From: Diabrotica undecimpunctata
Taxonomy: Eukaryota > Arthropoda > Insecta > Coleoptera > Chrysomelidae
Length of the DNA: 64,000 nucleotides
NCBI RefSeq assembly: GCF_040954645.1
Contig: NC_092806.1
Location: forward strand, 132,455,151-132,519,150
Reading direction: 5' to 3'
Of the stretch, positions 12,131 through 23,876 are shown piece by piece. Below the pieces are notes generated by a model that ran no database searches, was not told the DNA's origin, and saw only the letters and a program-made list of their open reading frames with translations. The position numbers and the translations under genes were made by a program. Each line of letters opens with the position of its first letter. The first letter of the stretch is position 1.

Positions 12131-12885
12131 ACTCAAAATACAATAACGGTTTAACAGCGGTTTATAGCTGTCTGGATACAATCTGCCACTTTCCGGGAAA
12201 ACCTAAAATGGGAGGCCACTAAAAGACTGACTTGCTATGATGTCCATCGAAAAAACTTTACTTGGAGAAATATCCAACTTCAACAAAAAGGTGATGAAGT
12301 AGGTACCTATTTATTTTTGTTATATTTTTGAATCAGCGCCCCCCGAAAAAAATTATCACTGTCGCCACTGGGTATTACATTTTGATAAAATTAAATATGT
12401 ACAATCTATAAATAAATAACTTTCTTAGTACACATAATTTAAAACACTGCCTTGTTCTCATTTAAAGAAAAAATCATTAACGTCCGTTTAACCTTTAAAA
12501 CAATTCTTCCTGTCGGATGTAACATTTAAATGAAGACAACTTGTCAAATCAAAATAAGGTTAAGGGCACAGGTTTCATTAAGATGTCTCTAGTATCTACA
12601 GGAAATGGCTCCAATAATTACAATGTCACTGTCAGTGAACAAGAAAGTGGGACGGATCACCGGAAACTAAATATTTGTAAACAATAACAAATGGAACCGT
12701 TGTGTAATAAAGAGTAAAGTAACCACTTCTAAGAAATAATTAGTATGAATGTTATGCTGTTTGGAAAAATAGACGTATACTTGTAAGCGTATTACTTGTG
12801 TGGCAATAATAACTGACGAGATCAAAGACTTTCTGTTAATGTAGCATTATTGTCTTCCACATGTATACAGAAACCCAAAATTGTT
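12131..12885. other. Unassigned AT-rich DNA
   Basis: No gene or element recognised. A short GC-rich motif near 12340-12370 on the minus strand (CAGTGGCGACAGTG) resembles a DNA-transposon terminus, but no partner was seen. Confidence 0.3.
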
Positions 12886-12968
12886 CTCCTTCTTTTCTTC
12901 TTGAATTGCCGATTAGTAGAGAAATTTTAACTTTAGATACCACCGCACGAAATAATTCCTTATAATCC
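12886..12968 (-). mobile_element. RTE-like 3'-terminal stub
   Basis: The minus strand encodes KELFRAVVSKVKISLLIGNSRR, the last residues of the ELFRAAV-type RTE family. It is followed by a short AAG-rich tail (CCTTCTTTTCTTCTT on the plus strand). It is only ~80 bp long, a severely 5'-truncated insertion. Confidence 0.65.
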
Positions 12969-12974
12969 CAAGGC

Positions 12975-13713
12975 AGTAATAGAAGCTTTGACCAACCAAA
13001 GCATTGACAAACTGTACATAGAAGCTTTAGCAAATATATATAGACAAAGAAAAGCTAAGGTAAAAATTTATGAAAACACTCCAAAATTTCACACTACCAG
13101 AGGCGCCCGACAAGGAGACACAATATCAAAAAAGCTCTTTACTGCAACTCTACAAAATATACTTAGCAAAATGAACTGGCAGAACCAAGGAATATCCATA
13201 AGATTTGCAGACGACATTGCTAATAATTCTGCAGAACTACAAGAACTTATAAGAGGCTAAAAGCAGCTAGCAATGAAGTTGGCCTAAAATGAACTTAACA
13301 AAAACAAAAACCATGTACACGAGCTAGTGGATGTCCAAGATATAACTATAAAGAACACTGCACTTGAGACAGTAGACGAGTATGTATATCTGGGATAGTT
13401 AATACATAAATATGTCTCCTTACTTCCAGAAATCAACATAAGAATGAAACTAGCTAGGACATCTTTTGGTTGAGATGAAGTTATATTCAAATCGAAGATA
13501 CCAATCCACCTGAAGAAAAAAGCATTCGATCAGTGTATACTACCAATCATGCCATACGGCTGCGAAAGTTGGACACTAAAGAAACAGATAATATCGAAAC
13601 TCAGTCACTCAAAGGTCAATGAAGCGATGCATACAAGGTATAATAATGAGAGATCGAAAATCGAAAAAGAATAGAATCAGACAGAAAACCAAGGTTATTG
13701 ATGTAATCCATAG
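12975..13713 (+). pseudogene. RTE (BovB-like group) RT fragment
   Basis: The frame 12988-13260 reads IEALANIYRQRKAKVKI, then GARQGDTISKKLF and IRFADDIA, the RT catalytic block in the form used by the second RTE group in this window (also at 25.4-27.0 kb and 57.1-58.4 kb). After a stop and indels it continues with EYVYLG, KIPIHLKKKAFDQCILPIMPYGCESWTL, MKRCIQGIIMRDRK and IRQKTKVIDVI up to about 13713. Both ends are truncated. The GVRQGDT block has A in place of V. Confidence 0.7.
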
Positions 13714-13925
13714 AAAATGTATTTCTTCGTTACTCCCTGCTTTTGATGTTATTTTGACTCCCAAGTATTTGAACGTTTCAATTGATTTTATAGTTCCCAT
13801 TTCAATTTGTGGGCTTTCTGATTTTTCTCCTGTAAATAAATACTGTAAGGTCCCACTTGGTGAACTCCTTCTTCAGTTTTTTAAGCATATATCGTTTGTC
13901 GCTCTCGTCTTCAGCTAGAATGGCA
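13714..13925 (-). pseudogene. RTE-like RT fragment, post-catalytic part
   Basis: The minus strand from 13925 reads a DESDKRYMLKKL segment, then IEMGTIKSIETFKYLGVKITSKAG in the frame ending near 13730. This is the thumb-like region after the YADD motif (the -K-FKYLG- motif). It is a short fragment between two plus-strand RTE pieces, so it is part of a rearranged cluster. Confidence 0.55.
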
Positions 13926-14062
13926 TTTCACAAAAATTCGCAAATAATTAATTTATTGAGTCACGTGCTTAAGATATTTGTCACAATTAATCACATCAAA
14001 ATATATAGCGAATGCGGGGCCAAATCATCGGATAAGCAGTTTGGATTTCGTAGTGGATTGTA
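13921..14062 (+). pseudogene. RTE-like RT fragment, fingers/palm part
   Basis: The plus strand reads SQIINLLSHVLKIFVTI--IKIYSEC and SSDKQFGFRSGL. This corresponds to the RTISLMSHVLK and QFGFR-GLGTREA block of RTE RTs. Similarity ends abruptly near 14062, where the 5' region of another RTE copy begins. Confidence 0.6.
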
Positions 14063-16539
14063 CCCCTACTTGAATAGGTTCTTAACCTTAACAGGGCGCG
14101 TCCCAATGGCTGATAGGGAACGTCCTACAGATATGTGGGACAGGTGTGGATAAGGCTTTACCAAATAAACACCCGCGGATCAACTGCGATCATGGCATAG
14201 GGCAGCAGCTATGGCATTACAGGATCGGAGCGGTAGAGAAAAATTACTTTATCGGTCTCATACTGAATAATCACAGGCGGTAGTTATGATTTAATCGGTT
14301 TTGATAGAAAAAAAAACGATTACCAGTAAAAGTAATCCCTCATTTGTAGGTCAACAGCTACGAGTAGAAGAACTAACATATGATAGGGCACTTCATTGCC
14401 CTGGGGCTAAGAAATTGACTCCAAAGGCGGAAGAGCTAAATTAGCCAACGGCATTGAGATGTGGAAAGCCACGGGATGACTACCACAGAGATCTACCACA
14501 TTAGGACACAACAATGGCTGAAAATCCAAAACAAACGGCCCTCAGTCACGGACACACTTTAAGTGGAGACATGGTGCTAAGAATACCCCGGTCAGCCAAT
14601 AATGTCCCAAAAGTTAAAAGGATCGGTACATGGAACATTCGAAGCATGTACCAAGCAGGCAAAGCAGCAAATAGTATTCAAGAAATAACTCGCCTGAACA
14701 TAGATATTTTAGGATGCAGTAAAGTTCAATGGCAAATTCTGGAATAAGAATTATGTATAAATATTATATATATTATTCTGGACAGAACAAGAAATATAAA
14801 TGGCGTAACGATAATAGTAAAAAGGGAAATAGCTAAAGCAGTAATAGGATTTACGCCCATACCAGAGAGAGTTGTGCTATTGAAAATTTACTCAAGTCCC
14901 TCTAATAAAAACATCATTCAGGTCTATGCACCGACATCAGAATATACTGAAGAAGACATAGAAAATTTCCATTAGACTTTAGAAGACTGTCTTAAACTGA
15001 TCAAAAAACATAAACTTACTATTATCATGTCTACTCACTATTTTCAATGCCAAAATAGGACAAGGTACAGTCGAGAATGTCGTGGAGTTATATGGTCTTG
15101 GCATGAGAAACGAAAGAGGAGAAAGGCTGATTTAATTCTGCCAGGAGACGGATATGGTTATATCAAATACAATTTTTAAATTACACCCAAGAAGGCTATT
15201 ATACATACAAAGCACGTATTATACAAACAAAAGGTTTAAAAATTCTATCACCTCAACAAAAACATATCCATGCGCAGATATCTTTTTAGATCATAGTATA
15301 TTGGTTGCAAATATCAACATACATACAACTCAAAATAATTCATAAGAAAATGAGGCCCAAAATAGATATAAGACTACTAAAAGAAAAGGTACAGAACACC
15401 AGAAAACAACGCAATACAGGCATAGTTGTAGACATTGAAGGTCAGATTTATATATGCAAGAATTATTCGAAGATGCAGCACGAAGTCCAACTGTAATAAA
15501 CAATCCCTATGGCCCAGAAATAATAAAGGAAGAAGTAACTATGGCCATTAAGCAGATTAAAGATTGGAAATCACCAGGACCTAATGAGGTGCATGGAGAA
15601 ATTCTAAAGCTATTAGAGGCACACCAAATCACACCTCTTACGAAGCTATTCAATAACATCTACGAGACTGGTTACTTACCAAAGACCTGCTATATTATCA
15701 ATATTTATTCCACTTCCTAAAAAAGCCAACGCTGGAAAATGTGAAAAACATAAATTGATTAGTTTGATGAGCCATGTACTTAAAGTACTCCTTACTATCA
15801 TTCACTCGCGCATATACACCAAATTAGAAGAACACCTAAATGAAGTTTAATTTGGATTCAGAGTAGGACTCGGAACGAGGGAAGTACTTTTTAGTTTGTA
15901 AGTACTAATACACAGAATGCGTTTGATAGGGTTCAACATGGTAGGTTGTTCGAATATCTAAAAATGATTGGAATAGATAATAAATATCTCAGACTTTTAC
16001 AACATCTATATTGGAATCAAGAAGTTTCTATTCTGGTAGACGGCAAAGAAACAGACAAAATTTGTATTCAAAGAGGTGTTAGACAGGGTTGTGTGTTGCC
16101 CCCAACTTTATTTAACGTTTACTCAGAAATAATTTTTAACGAAACCTTGGAAGGGCAATGTGGAGTTCGAATCGGGGGAGAAACTATTAACAACATCAGA
16201 TATCCAGATGACACCGCGATCATGGCTGAAATTATCGAAGATCTTCAATTCCTTATAGATCGAGTCCCTAGAGAATGCTCTAATAACGAACTAAGCATAA
16301 ATACAACAAAGACAAAGTTACTTGTGGTTAGTAAACAAGAACTAGGCACTATACAACTAATTGTCAATAATGAACCGATAACAAAAGTTAACCATTTTAA
16401 ATACCTAGGATATTGGATAAACGAGGCACTTAATCCGGATAAAGAAATTAAAACTCGTATAGAAATTGCAAGAGGAGCATGTATGAAACTTAGGTCTATT
16501 CTGAGCAATTCTCAGCTGAACTTACAGCTGAGAATTCTT
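14063..16539 (+). pseudogene. RTE retrotransposon with endonuclease and RT domains, first part
   Basis: This is the longest RTE copy here. Bases 14514-14747 are open and hold the start of an APE-type endonuclease: KRIGTWNIRSMYQAGKAAN, then ITRLNIDILGCSKVQW (metal-binding and catalytic region). Endonuclease similarity continues in broken frames to about 15340, including VLLKIYSSPSNKNIIQVYAPTS. RT begins near 15460 with a KSPGPNEVHGE motif, then LISLMSHVLKVLLTI and FGFRVGLGTREVLFS. A long open frame at 15946-16536 carries IQRGVRQGCVLPPTLFN and a catalytic box that reads YPDD instead of YADD. The element is interrupted at 16539 by an opposite-strand RTE; its 3' end appears to resume at 18264. 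A 5' UTR-like GC-richer stretch covers 14063-14510. Multiple stops make it inactive. Confidence 0.75.
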
Positions 16540-18263
16540 CTTTCTTCTTCAGTGCCTTATCCGGTCCGGATGTTGGCGATCATCAAGGCTATCATGGTTT
16601 TGCTGACTGCTCTGCGAAACAGCTCTGCTGAGGTCATCCCAAACCATTGTCGGAGATTTTTCAACCACGAGATACGACGGCGTCCCGGTCCTCTTCTGCC
16701 AAATACTTTACCCTGCATAACAAGTTGAAGAATTCGATATTTTTCTTCGTTCCGCATCACGTGGCCGAGGTACTCAAGCTTAAGTTGTTTAATTAAATTA
16801 AGCACTTCTTTTTCTTTTGTCATGCGCTGTAGGACCTCAACGTTGGTGACATGGTCCACATAAGATATTTTTAGTATCCTTCTGTATATCCACATCTCGA
16901 AGGCTTCGATTCGTTTTTCAGTGGCTTGCGTTAGTGTCCAGGCTTCAACTCCATATAGTAACACTGGAAGAACGTAGCACCTCACTATCCGCATCTTGGT
17001 TCCCAAACTGAGATCACTGCAGCACAGCAAGGATCTCAACTTAATAAATGTAGACCGTGCCATTTCAATTCTGGATCTAATCTCTTGAGCGTAGTCCCAT
17101 TGTACGTTGAGGGTAGTTCCGAGGTAAGTGAATCTGTTGACTCTCTGGATCTCTTCGCTACTTGCCATTAGTGCCCCGGGATCTAAATTTGTACGGCTGA
17201 CAACCATGAATTTAGTTTTCTTAATATTGAGGTTCAGTCCGTATGTTACGCTTACAGTTCGCACTCGGTCTAATAAGGCCTGCAGATCGTTTAGGCTGGT
17301 TGCTAGTAATACAGTGTCATCGGCGTAGCGGATATTATTGATGTATTCACCGTTCACTCGGATTCCCATGTCTAGGTTTGTGAGGGCTTCTTTAAAAATC
17401 TCCTCAGAGTATATATTGAAAAGAGTCGGCGATAGCACACATCCTTGCCTTACTCCTCGCATGATCTTCACTTGGTTGGTCAGCTGGTCTTCGACCTTGA
17501 CTTGAGCACGCTGGTTCCAGTATAAATTCATGATGATCCGAATGTCCTTCTCATCCAATCCTACTCTTTGTAGTGCGGTGACCATCTTCTGGTGCTGACA
17601 ACGGTCAAATGCCTTGGCGTAGTCAATAAAACAAATATAGACATCACAACTGACATCGCGGCATCTCTGAAGTAGGACTTGTAAGGTAAAAATTGCTTCA
17701 CGTGTACCCATAGAATTGCGGAATCCGAATTGCATTTCACCGACATTTTCTTCGCATTTCTTGTAAATTCTGGCATGTATGATTTTAAGAAAAATTTTAA
17801 GTGCATGACTCATAAGACTGATAGTTCGGAAATCTTCGCACGTTTTCGCAGATCGTTTTTTTGGTAGCCTTACAAATGTTGACAATAGCCATTCCTCTGG
17901 GATATTACCTGAATCGTATATGGCGTTGAACAGTTCAGTTAACTCCTTCGTGCTCACTTCACTCATCACCTTAATAAGTTCAACGGATATTTCGTCCGGA
18001 CCTGTAGCCTTACCATTCTTAGACTGTTTTAAAGCAGCCTTTACCTCGCTTTCTAGAATTGACGGCCCTGTCAATTTCAGAAAAGTTCTTCGATATATAT
18101 TTTCCAGGTAACTCGATTAGTTTACATTTTTCTTGCGTCCATGTCTCCTTGGCTCTTCGTATTTCTTTTTTAATTGTCTGGTTGGTTTCTTGGTATTTCT
18201 TCGTGTCCCTGTTTTTCAGTAATCTTCTTTGTTCCATCATCTGCAGAATGTCATCAGTCATCC
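16540..18263 (-). mobile_element. RTE retrotransposon inserted in opposite orientation
   Basis: The insertion runs minus strand from 18263 (truncated 5' end, inside the endonuclease-RT linker) to a CTT-rich tail at 16540-16550, the plus-strand view of an AAG tail. ATTCTT occurs on both sides (16534-16539 and 18264-18269) and may be a short target duplication, although the tail itself is TTC-rich. It holds an uninterrupted RT frame (next entry), so it is among the youngest insertions in the window. Confidence 0.75.
16557..18074 (-). CDS. RTE-type reverse transcriptase, uninterrupted 505-codon frame
   Basis: This is the RT of an RTE non-LTR element, which copies element RNA into the nicked target. 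The frame holds KNGKATGPDEISVELIKV, FRTISLMSHALK, QFGFRNSMGTREAIF, CFIDYAKAFD (first catalytic Asp), MRGVRQGCVLSPTLFN, NIRYADDTVLL (catalytic YADD), VNRFTYLGT, LLYGVEAWTL, LEYLGHVMRNEEKY, and the C-terminal GRRRISWLKNLRQWFG and IALMIANIRTG. There are no stops or shifts from the linker to the end. The upstream frame (18261-18019) carries linker residues TWTQEKCKLIEL in a different phase, so a frameshift separates linker and RT. The endonuclease is missing, so it cannot move by itself. The start codon is only the first ATG in the frame, not a natural start. Confidence 0.85.
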   Translation of the reverse strand: MTGPSILESEVKAALKQSKNGKATGPDEISVELIKVMSEVSTKELTELFNAIYDSGNIPEEWLLSTFVRLPKKRSAKTCEDFRTISLMSHALKIFLKIIHARIYKKCEENVGEMQFGFRNSMGTREAIFTLQVLLQRCRDVSCDVYICFIDYAKAFDRCQHQKMVTALQRVGLDEKDIRIIMNLYWNQRAQVKVEDQLTNQVKIMRGVRQGCVLSPTLFNIYSEEIFKEALTNLDMGIRVNGEYINNIRYADDTVLLATSLNDLQALLDRVRTVSVTYGLNLNIKKTKFMVVSRTNLDPGALMASSEEIQRVNRFTYLGTTLNVQWDYAQEIRSRIEMARSTFIKLRSLLCCSDLSLGTKMRIVRCYVLPVLLYGVEAWTLTQATEKRIEAFEMWIYRRILKISYVDHVTNVEVLQRMTKEKEVLNLIKQLKLEYLGHVMRNEEKYRILQLVMQGKVFGRRGPGRRRISWLKNLRQWFGMTSAELFRRAVSKTMIALMIANIRTG

Positions 18264-18590
18264 ATTCTTTATTTCAAACAGAGAAGTCTTGAACAGAGTA
18301 GGTCAAGGTAAAGGCGACTTAATAAAGATGATAAAAAAGAGACAACTCGAATATCTGGAGCATATAATGAGAGGAAGCACATATTGCAGTTAATACTTAA
18401 CGGAAAGATTGACGAAAAAAGAGGAATTGGTAGAAAGAAATACTTATGGCTTCGAAACCTTCGTCAATGGACTGTGTTATCAGCAGATGAATTATTACAT
18501 GCCGCGCAAGATCGAGAACGATACCGGCAAATCGTCATGGAAGCTACCTACGCCTAAAACTTGGGCAGGGTACTCAAAGAAGAAGAATAC
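18264..18590 (+). pseudogene. RTE retrotransposon 3' end, probable continuation of the copy at 14.06-16.54 kb
   Basis: The plus strand reads SNREVLNRVGQGKGDLIKMIKKRQLEYLEHIMRG, then after a shift KYLWLRNLRQWTVLSADELLHAAQDRERYRQIVMEATYA and a stop, followed by a GAAGAAGAA tail at about 18579-18588. This is the C-terminal domain of the LLHAAQDR RTE family. Position and orientation make it the missing 3' end of the interrupted element. The two halves do not join exactly: roughly 60-75 codons of the post-RT region are absent, so a deletion occurred at or before the insertion. Confidence 0.65.
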
Positions 18591-18599
18591 AGACAGCCA

Positions 18600-19616
<1,017 letters not shown>

Positions 19617-19890
19617 TGTCTCGACGTGGACTATCAAAACTTGAACTTCGTGAGTAAATACGAAAAATAGAAGGAATTTTGGGAGGCGCATCTCAATTTA
19701 AAGAAAATAATTAGTCAGAGGTGAACAATACGGACCACAACAAAATAGTTATTCAAGTGATCAGTAAGTTTTTATAATCAAACCAAATATAGGGTTGTTG
19801 TAATGGACCAAATGGCGGGTCTTTATACTACAAAAGTTTCTTCAAGACGATGGCCAATCCAGGATGTTTTATAACATTCAGAAAGATTTC
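19617..19890 (+). pseudogene. Possible internally deleted piggyBac-like transposon
   Basis: At 19617 an ATG starts MSRRGLSKLEL, followed by a good donor-like GTGAGT and then stops. About 180 bp further on (19800-19860) the frame reads MDQMAGLYTTKVSSRRWPIQ, which matches the conserved piggyBac segment -DxMDQM--Y---R-T-RWP-. The central catalytic part of the transposase is absent. The likely reading is a non-autonomous derivative keeping the N-terminal start and a late piece of the gene. The second motif is convincing; linking the first to it is inference. Confidence 0.45.
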
Positions 19891-20294
19891 CGCGGTTCGT
19901 ACAATTAAATCTCAACCTAAGATTCATACTATCTAAAAAAAAATTAATATTAAACTCAACAGTCTTCCGGGTTTAATCGCGTCGAATATCACTGCACCGA
20001 GCTTTCGAAATCCTCTCTGATGTCTTCTTCTGAGCTTTCTAAGTCTTAATCTCCCGAGCCCTCAGACACTACTACACTAATCACTAATCAATGCATAACT
20101 GCTACCGGGAACAGCGGACAGGGATTGGCGCGAGTATTGCCGCGGGGTATGCGAACATTTCTGACGGTAGGATTTTGATTGGCGGGTGGAGTGGACGATA
20201 TTTTCTTTATAAGAGGTCCCCATGTCTAAGGTAACCGAATGCTGTCATCTCTTTTATTGATACTCTTTATATTCTTAACGCAGTTCTTCCCGAG

Positions 20295-20298
<4 letters not shown>
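19891..20298. other. Unassigned, with a GC-richer block
   Basis: Bases 19980-20260 are GC-rich for this window, but no protein or RNA family is recognised. Confidence 0.3.

Positions 20299-20347
<49 letters not shown>
20299..20347. repeat. TA dinucleotide microsatellite, ~49 bp
   Basis: Pure alternating TA directly after CCCGAGAAC. Confidence 0.95.
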
Positions 20348-20350
<3 letters not shown>

Positions 20351-21523
20351 AATTTTAATTTTTAAAATGTGTAATATATGTCTGAATTATCAATATGAAT
20401 AAGTCAGATAAAGTGAAATTATTAGAAGAATTTTTTACCAAGTAACAAAAGAAAAATTTGTTTAATTTATTAATGTTTAATTAATTAATTTTGTTAAATT
20501 AATGTTTTATATTTTATGAATTCCGAAGTGGAAATTAAAATGTCAAAATAAACTGATAAGTAAAATTGTAGCTTATTCCCAATAAAAATAGTAAATATGA
20601 AAAAGTGCTGCATTTTTTCACTATGTTGCCCATGCCTTGGAAAACTTTGTCGACTGCACGACTAAGATCTAAAGTCTAAAGTTTAACAGTAAAATTATTT
20701 GAATGTAAATGATGTATCCCATTTTTATTCACTATAGTGTACCTTTTAGTTTTACGTAAGTGCCCTTAGGTATTGGGGCACTATGCAATACGCTATGATT
20801 GAAAAGTCATTTCATATTTACTCATTTCGCGTAATGATATCATTATTAAATATTTGTATATCTAATCACGCACAGCCTAGATTTATTTCCTTTGTTATGA
20901 CAAAGCTATAGCTATATTCTTCGTTAATATATCTGTAATTAGTTCTGTCATCTGGCTTTTATTATTAAATACAATTTATTTGATATAATCCTAGCTTTAT
21001 ATAAATACCGCACAAAACAATATCTCGAGTATTAAATTGATGGTGTATGTAGTCAATTTCGCCGGTCATATAAGTGAAAGTTAATCACCTAATCTAAATC
21101 AATATTTATCGACGTACTCCACAATCACTTAACTACAGAGTGTCTGCAATATGCCCTTAAAAGCATTAACGAATTCCCGAGCATATTATTTTTTTAGCAA
21201 TTATCTTCGTTTTGTTAGTATATGAGCTTATGCATATTAGATATTAACTGATCAGTTTATGCACATATGTATATCTATACATATATGTACCTATTTTTTT
21301 GTATATTGGTATATTTTTCATATTAGTAATCAAATTCCACTACATTCTAACGACGAATTGGCGACAGAGTTGGTTTTATTTAACAAAATAAGAGCTGCTT
21401 CTTTTATTTATGTCATTTTACCATAATATGTGTCCCTTATAACTATAAACCAATTGTTGAATTGTATGTTTATGTTCCCATACATATCTGAGAACTATTA
21501 AATTCTCTATTTTTGAAATAAGA
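20348..21523. other. Unassigned AT-rich DNA
   Basis: No recognisable feature on either strand. Confidence 0.35.
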
Positions 21524-21706
21524 TCAATGTTCGCTTATTCTAACATTTACTGGCCTCGAAGTTTCACCTAAATAAATAAAATATTTTGTTATTTTGTTCC
21601 TTGATCTATTTGATTTTAATTTTACAAACAAAAGGCAGATATCGAGTATAGATATTTTATTTAGTCTTACCCAAGTACTTTCGCGCTGAGGGCGAAAGTA
21701 CTTGGG
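21524..21706 (-). pseudogene. Penelope-like element fragment with terminal hairpin
   Basis: The minus-strand frame ends KITKYFIYLGETSRPVNVRISEH. This resembles the GIY-YIG endonuclease core (YIGET-R----R--EH) found at the C-terminus of Penelope-like retroelements. Just upstream, CCCAAGTACTTTCGC (21670-21684) and its exact complement GCGAAAGTACTTGGG (21692-21706) form a 15-bp hairpin with a 7-nt loop. The first arm and ~60 bases beyond it align with the minus-strand sequence downstream of the hammerhead at 4.77 kb. The alignment supports a shared Penelope-like terminus. The GIY-YIG call rests on a short motif. Confidence 0.4.
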
Positions 21707-22247
21707 AGTATCCGTGACTAAGAGGGCTTCGGGGGCATCTGAAATAAGCCAAAAGCGTTTTTCACGTGAAAGAAAAGTATTAAACTTCGACAAAAACTCT
21801 AAGTTGATGGTTGATAAAAAAAATAAGGTGCGTAGAAATATGATCGCACAAAAAAATGTAAACATGATATTTGTCTTTCAATTCTAAAATGAAAATAGGG
21901 CATAGAATTATAATAATACACATACTACACTTTCAAGGCGTTACGCTATCCGTCTACAAGGTTAGATTTATAGTTAACGTAAACGTTTTACTGAAATAAT
22001 AAAAAAAATAATAAAATATAGTCAGTGTCCGGTCTTATACCTACTGATGGGGCAATATCGAACAGAAGATCAAAATTGTACAGAACATCCATTTGTCCCA
22101 ATACGGTGTAAGTTCAAATTCCGTTCTTATATTACGATTACGATGGTAGTAATTTAGTATTTGTATTTAAGTAAGTATATAACATGAAATAACGTATTGC
22201 TTAGTAGCAAAACTAGACATAACGGAAAGACTCAATATAATTAAATA
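21707..22247. other. Unassigned AT-rich DNA
   Basis: No recognised feature. Confidence 0.3.
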
Positions 22248-22619
22248 TAGGGTAAGTCCGGGAGAGTTGGACCACATTTCTTTGGACGCTCACTAAAATT
22301 ATATTTGTCAACTTATTAACATTATTATTTAAGCGTTTGGTAAAGAATTTAGTTTTATACCCTTAAGAGTTTACTTTTTAATTGAATATTATTAATAAAG
22401 GCTACATTGTATTTGTTCCAAAACTTTGCATGGTCCATCTCACCCGGTCGTGTCTGGGTGAGATGGACCAAGGGTAAAAAGTAGGATCAATGACTACAAA
22501 CCAAGTATAAAGTTAAAAATATGTATATTTTACAAAATAATAAATAATAACTAAATATAAAAACCAACAAGTCTATTATTTTGCTTTCTTGGACACAATA
22601 TTCCTATTAATGGGAAACT

Positions 22620-23269
22620 TCCCTTTTTGTGACATTATTTCCCTGGTACCGCAAAAGTCACATTTTACTTCAAATCCTTACTAGAGCAACCTTCATGAAA
22701 CCACCGAGAACACTGTACACACTTCACGCAGTCTTTTTTTTTGTAGTTTCATTGTTTCATTTCATCCCACACAATCATCTTCATCCCATTCTTCTATTGA
22801 CATACCGTCATCTTGGACTAGATCTGCATGATCATAGCTTTCTGAGTCTGAACTTTCAAACTGTGTCACTTGGCCAGATGGTTCCTTTTTTGGCTTGAGA
22901 AACTTCTTTTTTTATTTAATTTTTTTTTCTCAGTTGATCTTGTTTCTTTTTCTTTTTTTGTTTATCTCCCATTGCTTGCTCAACTGCCTTCCTTTTTACA
23001 ACAGCAATGTTCTGAGCTGAATTTAATACTTTTGAAACAGTCGTTAAACATCTTTTAACGGTTACTTTCTGCGTGAGAGAAGGGACGGGTGATATATGTT
23101 CTAGAAGTTTAGAAGGAGTCATTTTTGACGATGTAAGGTTACTAGAAGTACTGGAGATACTAGCAAGATTAAATTGAATTCTTGGTACTGCACAGGAGAC
23201 AGAAGAATCAACAGTGTCACTTAACAGTGTTACTACGTTAAAAAACTTTTGGATTACTATAACAGACAT
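22620..23269 (-). pseudogene. pogo-like transposase, C-terminal fragment with zinc-finger-like motif
   Basis: The open minus-strand frame 23269-22916 gives a Ser-rich linker, then a Lys/Gln-rich basic coiled segment (AVVKRKAVEQAMGDKQKKKKK). After shifts, an acidic segment and then CVKCVQCSRWFHEGCS and CDFC follow. The C-C-W-H-C-C-C arrangement is the PHD-like zinc motif seen at the C-terminus of many insect pogo (DDE_1) transposases. The CENP-B-like DNA-binding and DDE domains are absent, so the element is non-autonomous. Confidence 0.65.
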
Positions 23270-23429
23270 TGGGTCTGTTGAATAAAAATAAGTGTTACCT
23301 TAAAAGTAGTAACTTTTAAGCACAAGCTAATACTTATAAGGATAAGATATTACTTATTTTTATTTGAATAAAAGTAAGTGTTTTCTTATAAGGTAGTACT
23401 GGAAAAATAATCTGAAAAGGGATAAAAAT

Positions 23430-23876
23430 ATGACTGGTAACAAAAAAATTAAATTGCGCGAGTGGGAAAAATAATTTCTGGATATATTGAATTTTGAAAA
23501 AAATCCAGTATTCACGAAAATTCCAGGGGGATGTTCCATTGGAACTAACAATGGAGAACCGAACAATCTAGAAAATACTGGATCAGCTAGTACCAATTCA
23601 CAAATACCCTCATCTATAGGAACGCTGAAAAAACGCCCAAAGAACAAGAAATTTAAGTTAGAGACCGATGAAACGGAAAGTTTATCAACACAAAAGTTGC
23701 AACGACTTGTTCTTTTTGAACAATTAAATGTTGCTAGACTTCAAGCGCAAAGGGAAAAACTTCTGATAGAAAAATTGACAAATGTTTTGCCATATCGAAT
23801 TCCTGAAGATAGTTTTGGAGCAGAAGTGGTTAATAATCGCATCGTATCAGAACTACGAGAATACATATACTTGTAA
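23430..23876 (+). pseudogene. Harbinger second protein (Myb-like accessory) remnant
   Basis: An ATG at 23430 opens a frame that meets a TAA at 23472-23474 and then stays open to 23876. The open part begins FLDILNFEKNP and ends with a Leu/Lys-rich helix, LQRLVLFEQLNVARLQAQREKL. Harbinger elements carry a second gene for a Myb/SANT-like protein that imports the transposase and helps it bind DNA; its C-terminus often is a coiled coil like this one. The Myb-like DNA-binding part is not visible, so the gene is probably internally deleted as well as interrupted. Assignment depends mainly on position opposite the transposase. Confidence 0.5.

Noticed and set aside
12340..12375. hAT-like terminus CAGTGGCGACAG
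   Set aside because: No inverted partner, 8-bp duplication or transposase was found nearby.
22100..22140. Possible tRNA-derived B box (AGTTCAAATTCC)
   Set aside because: It carries an extra base relative to the B-box consensus, and no A box or cloverleaf could be drawn.
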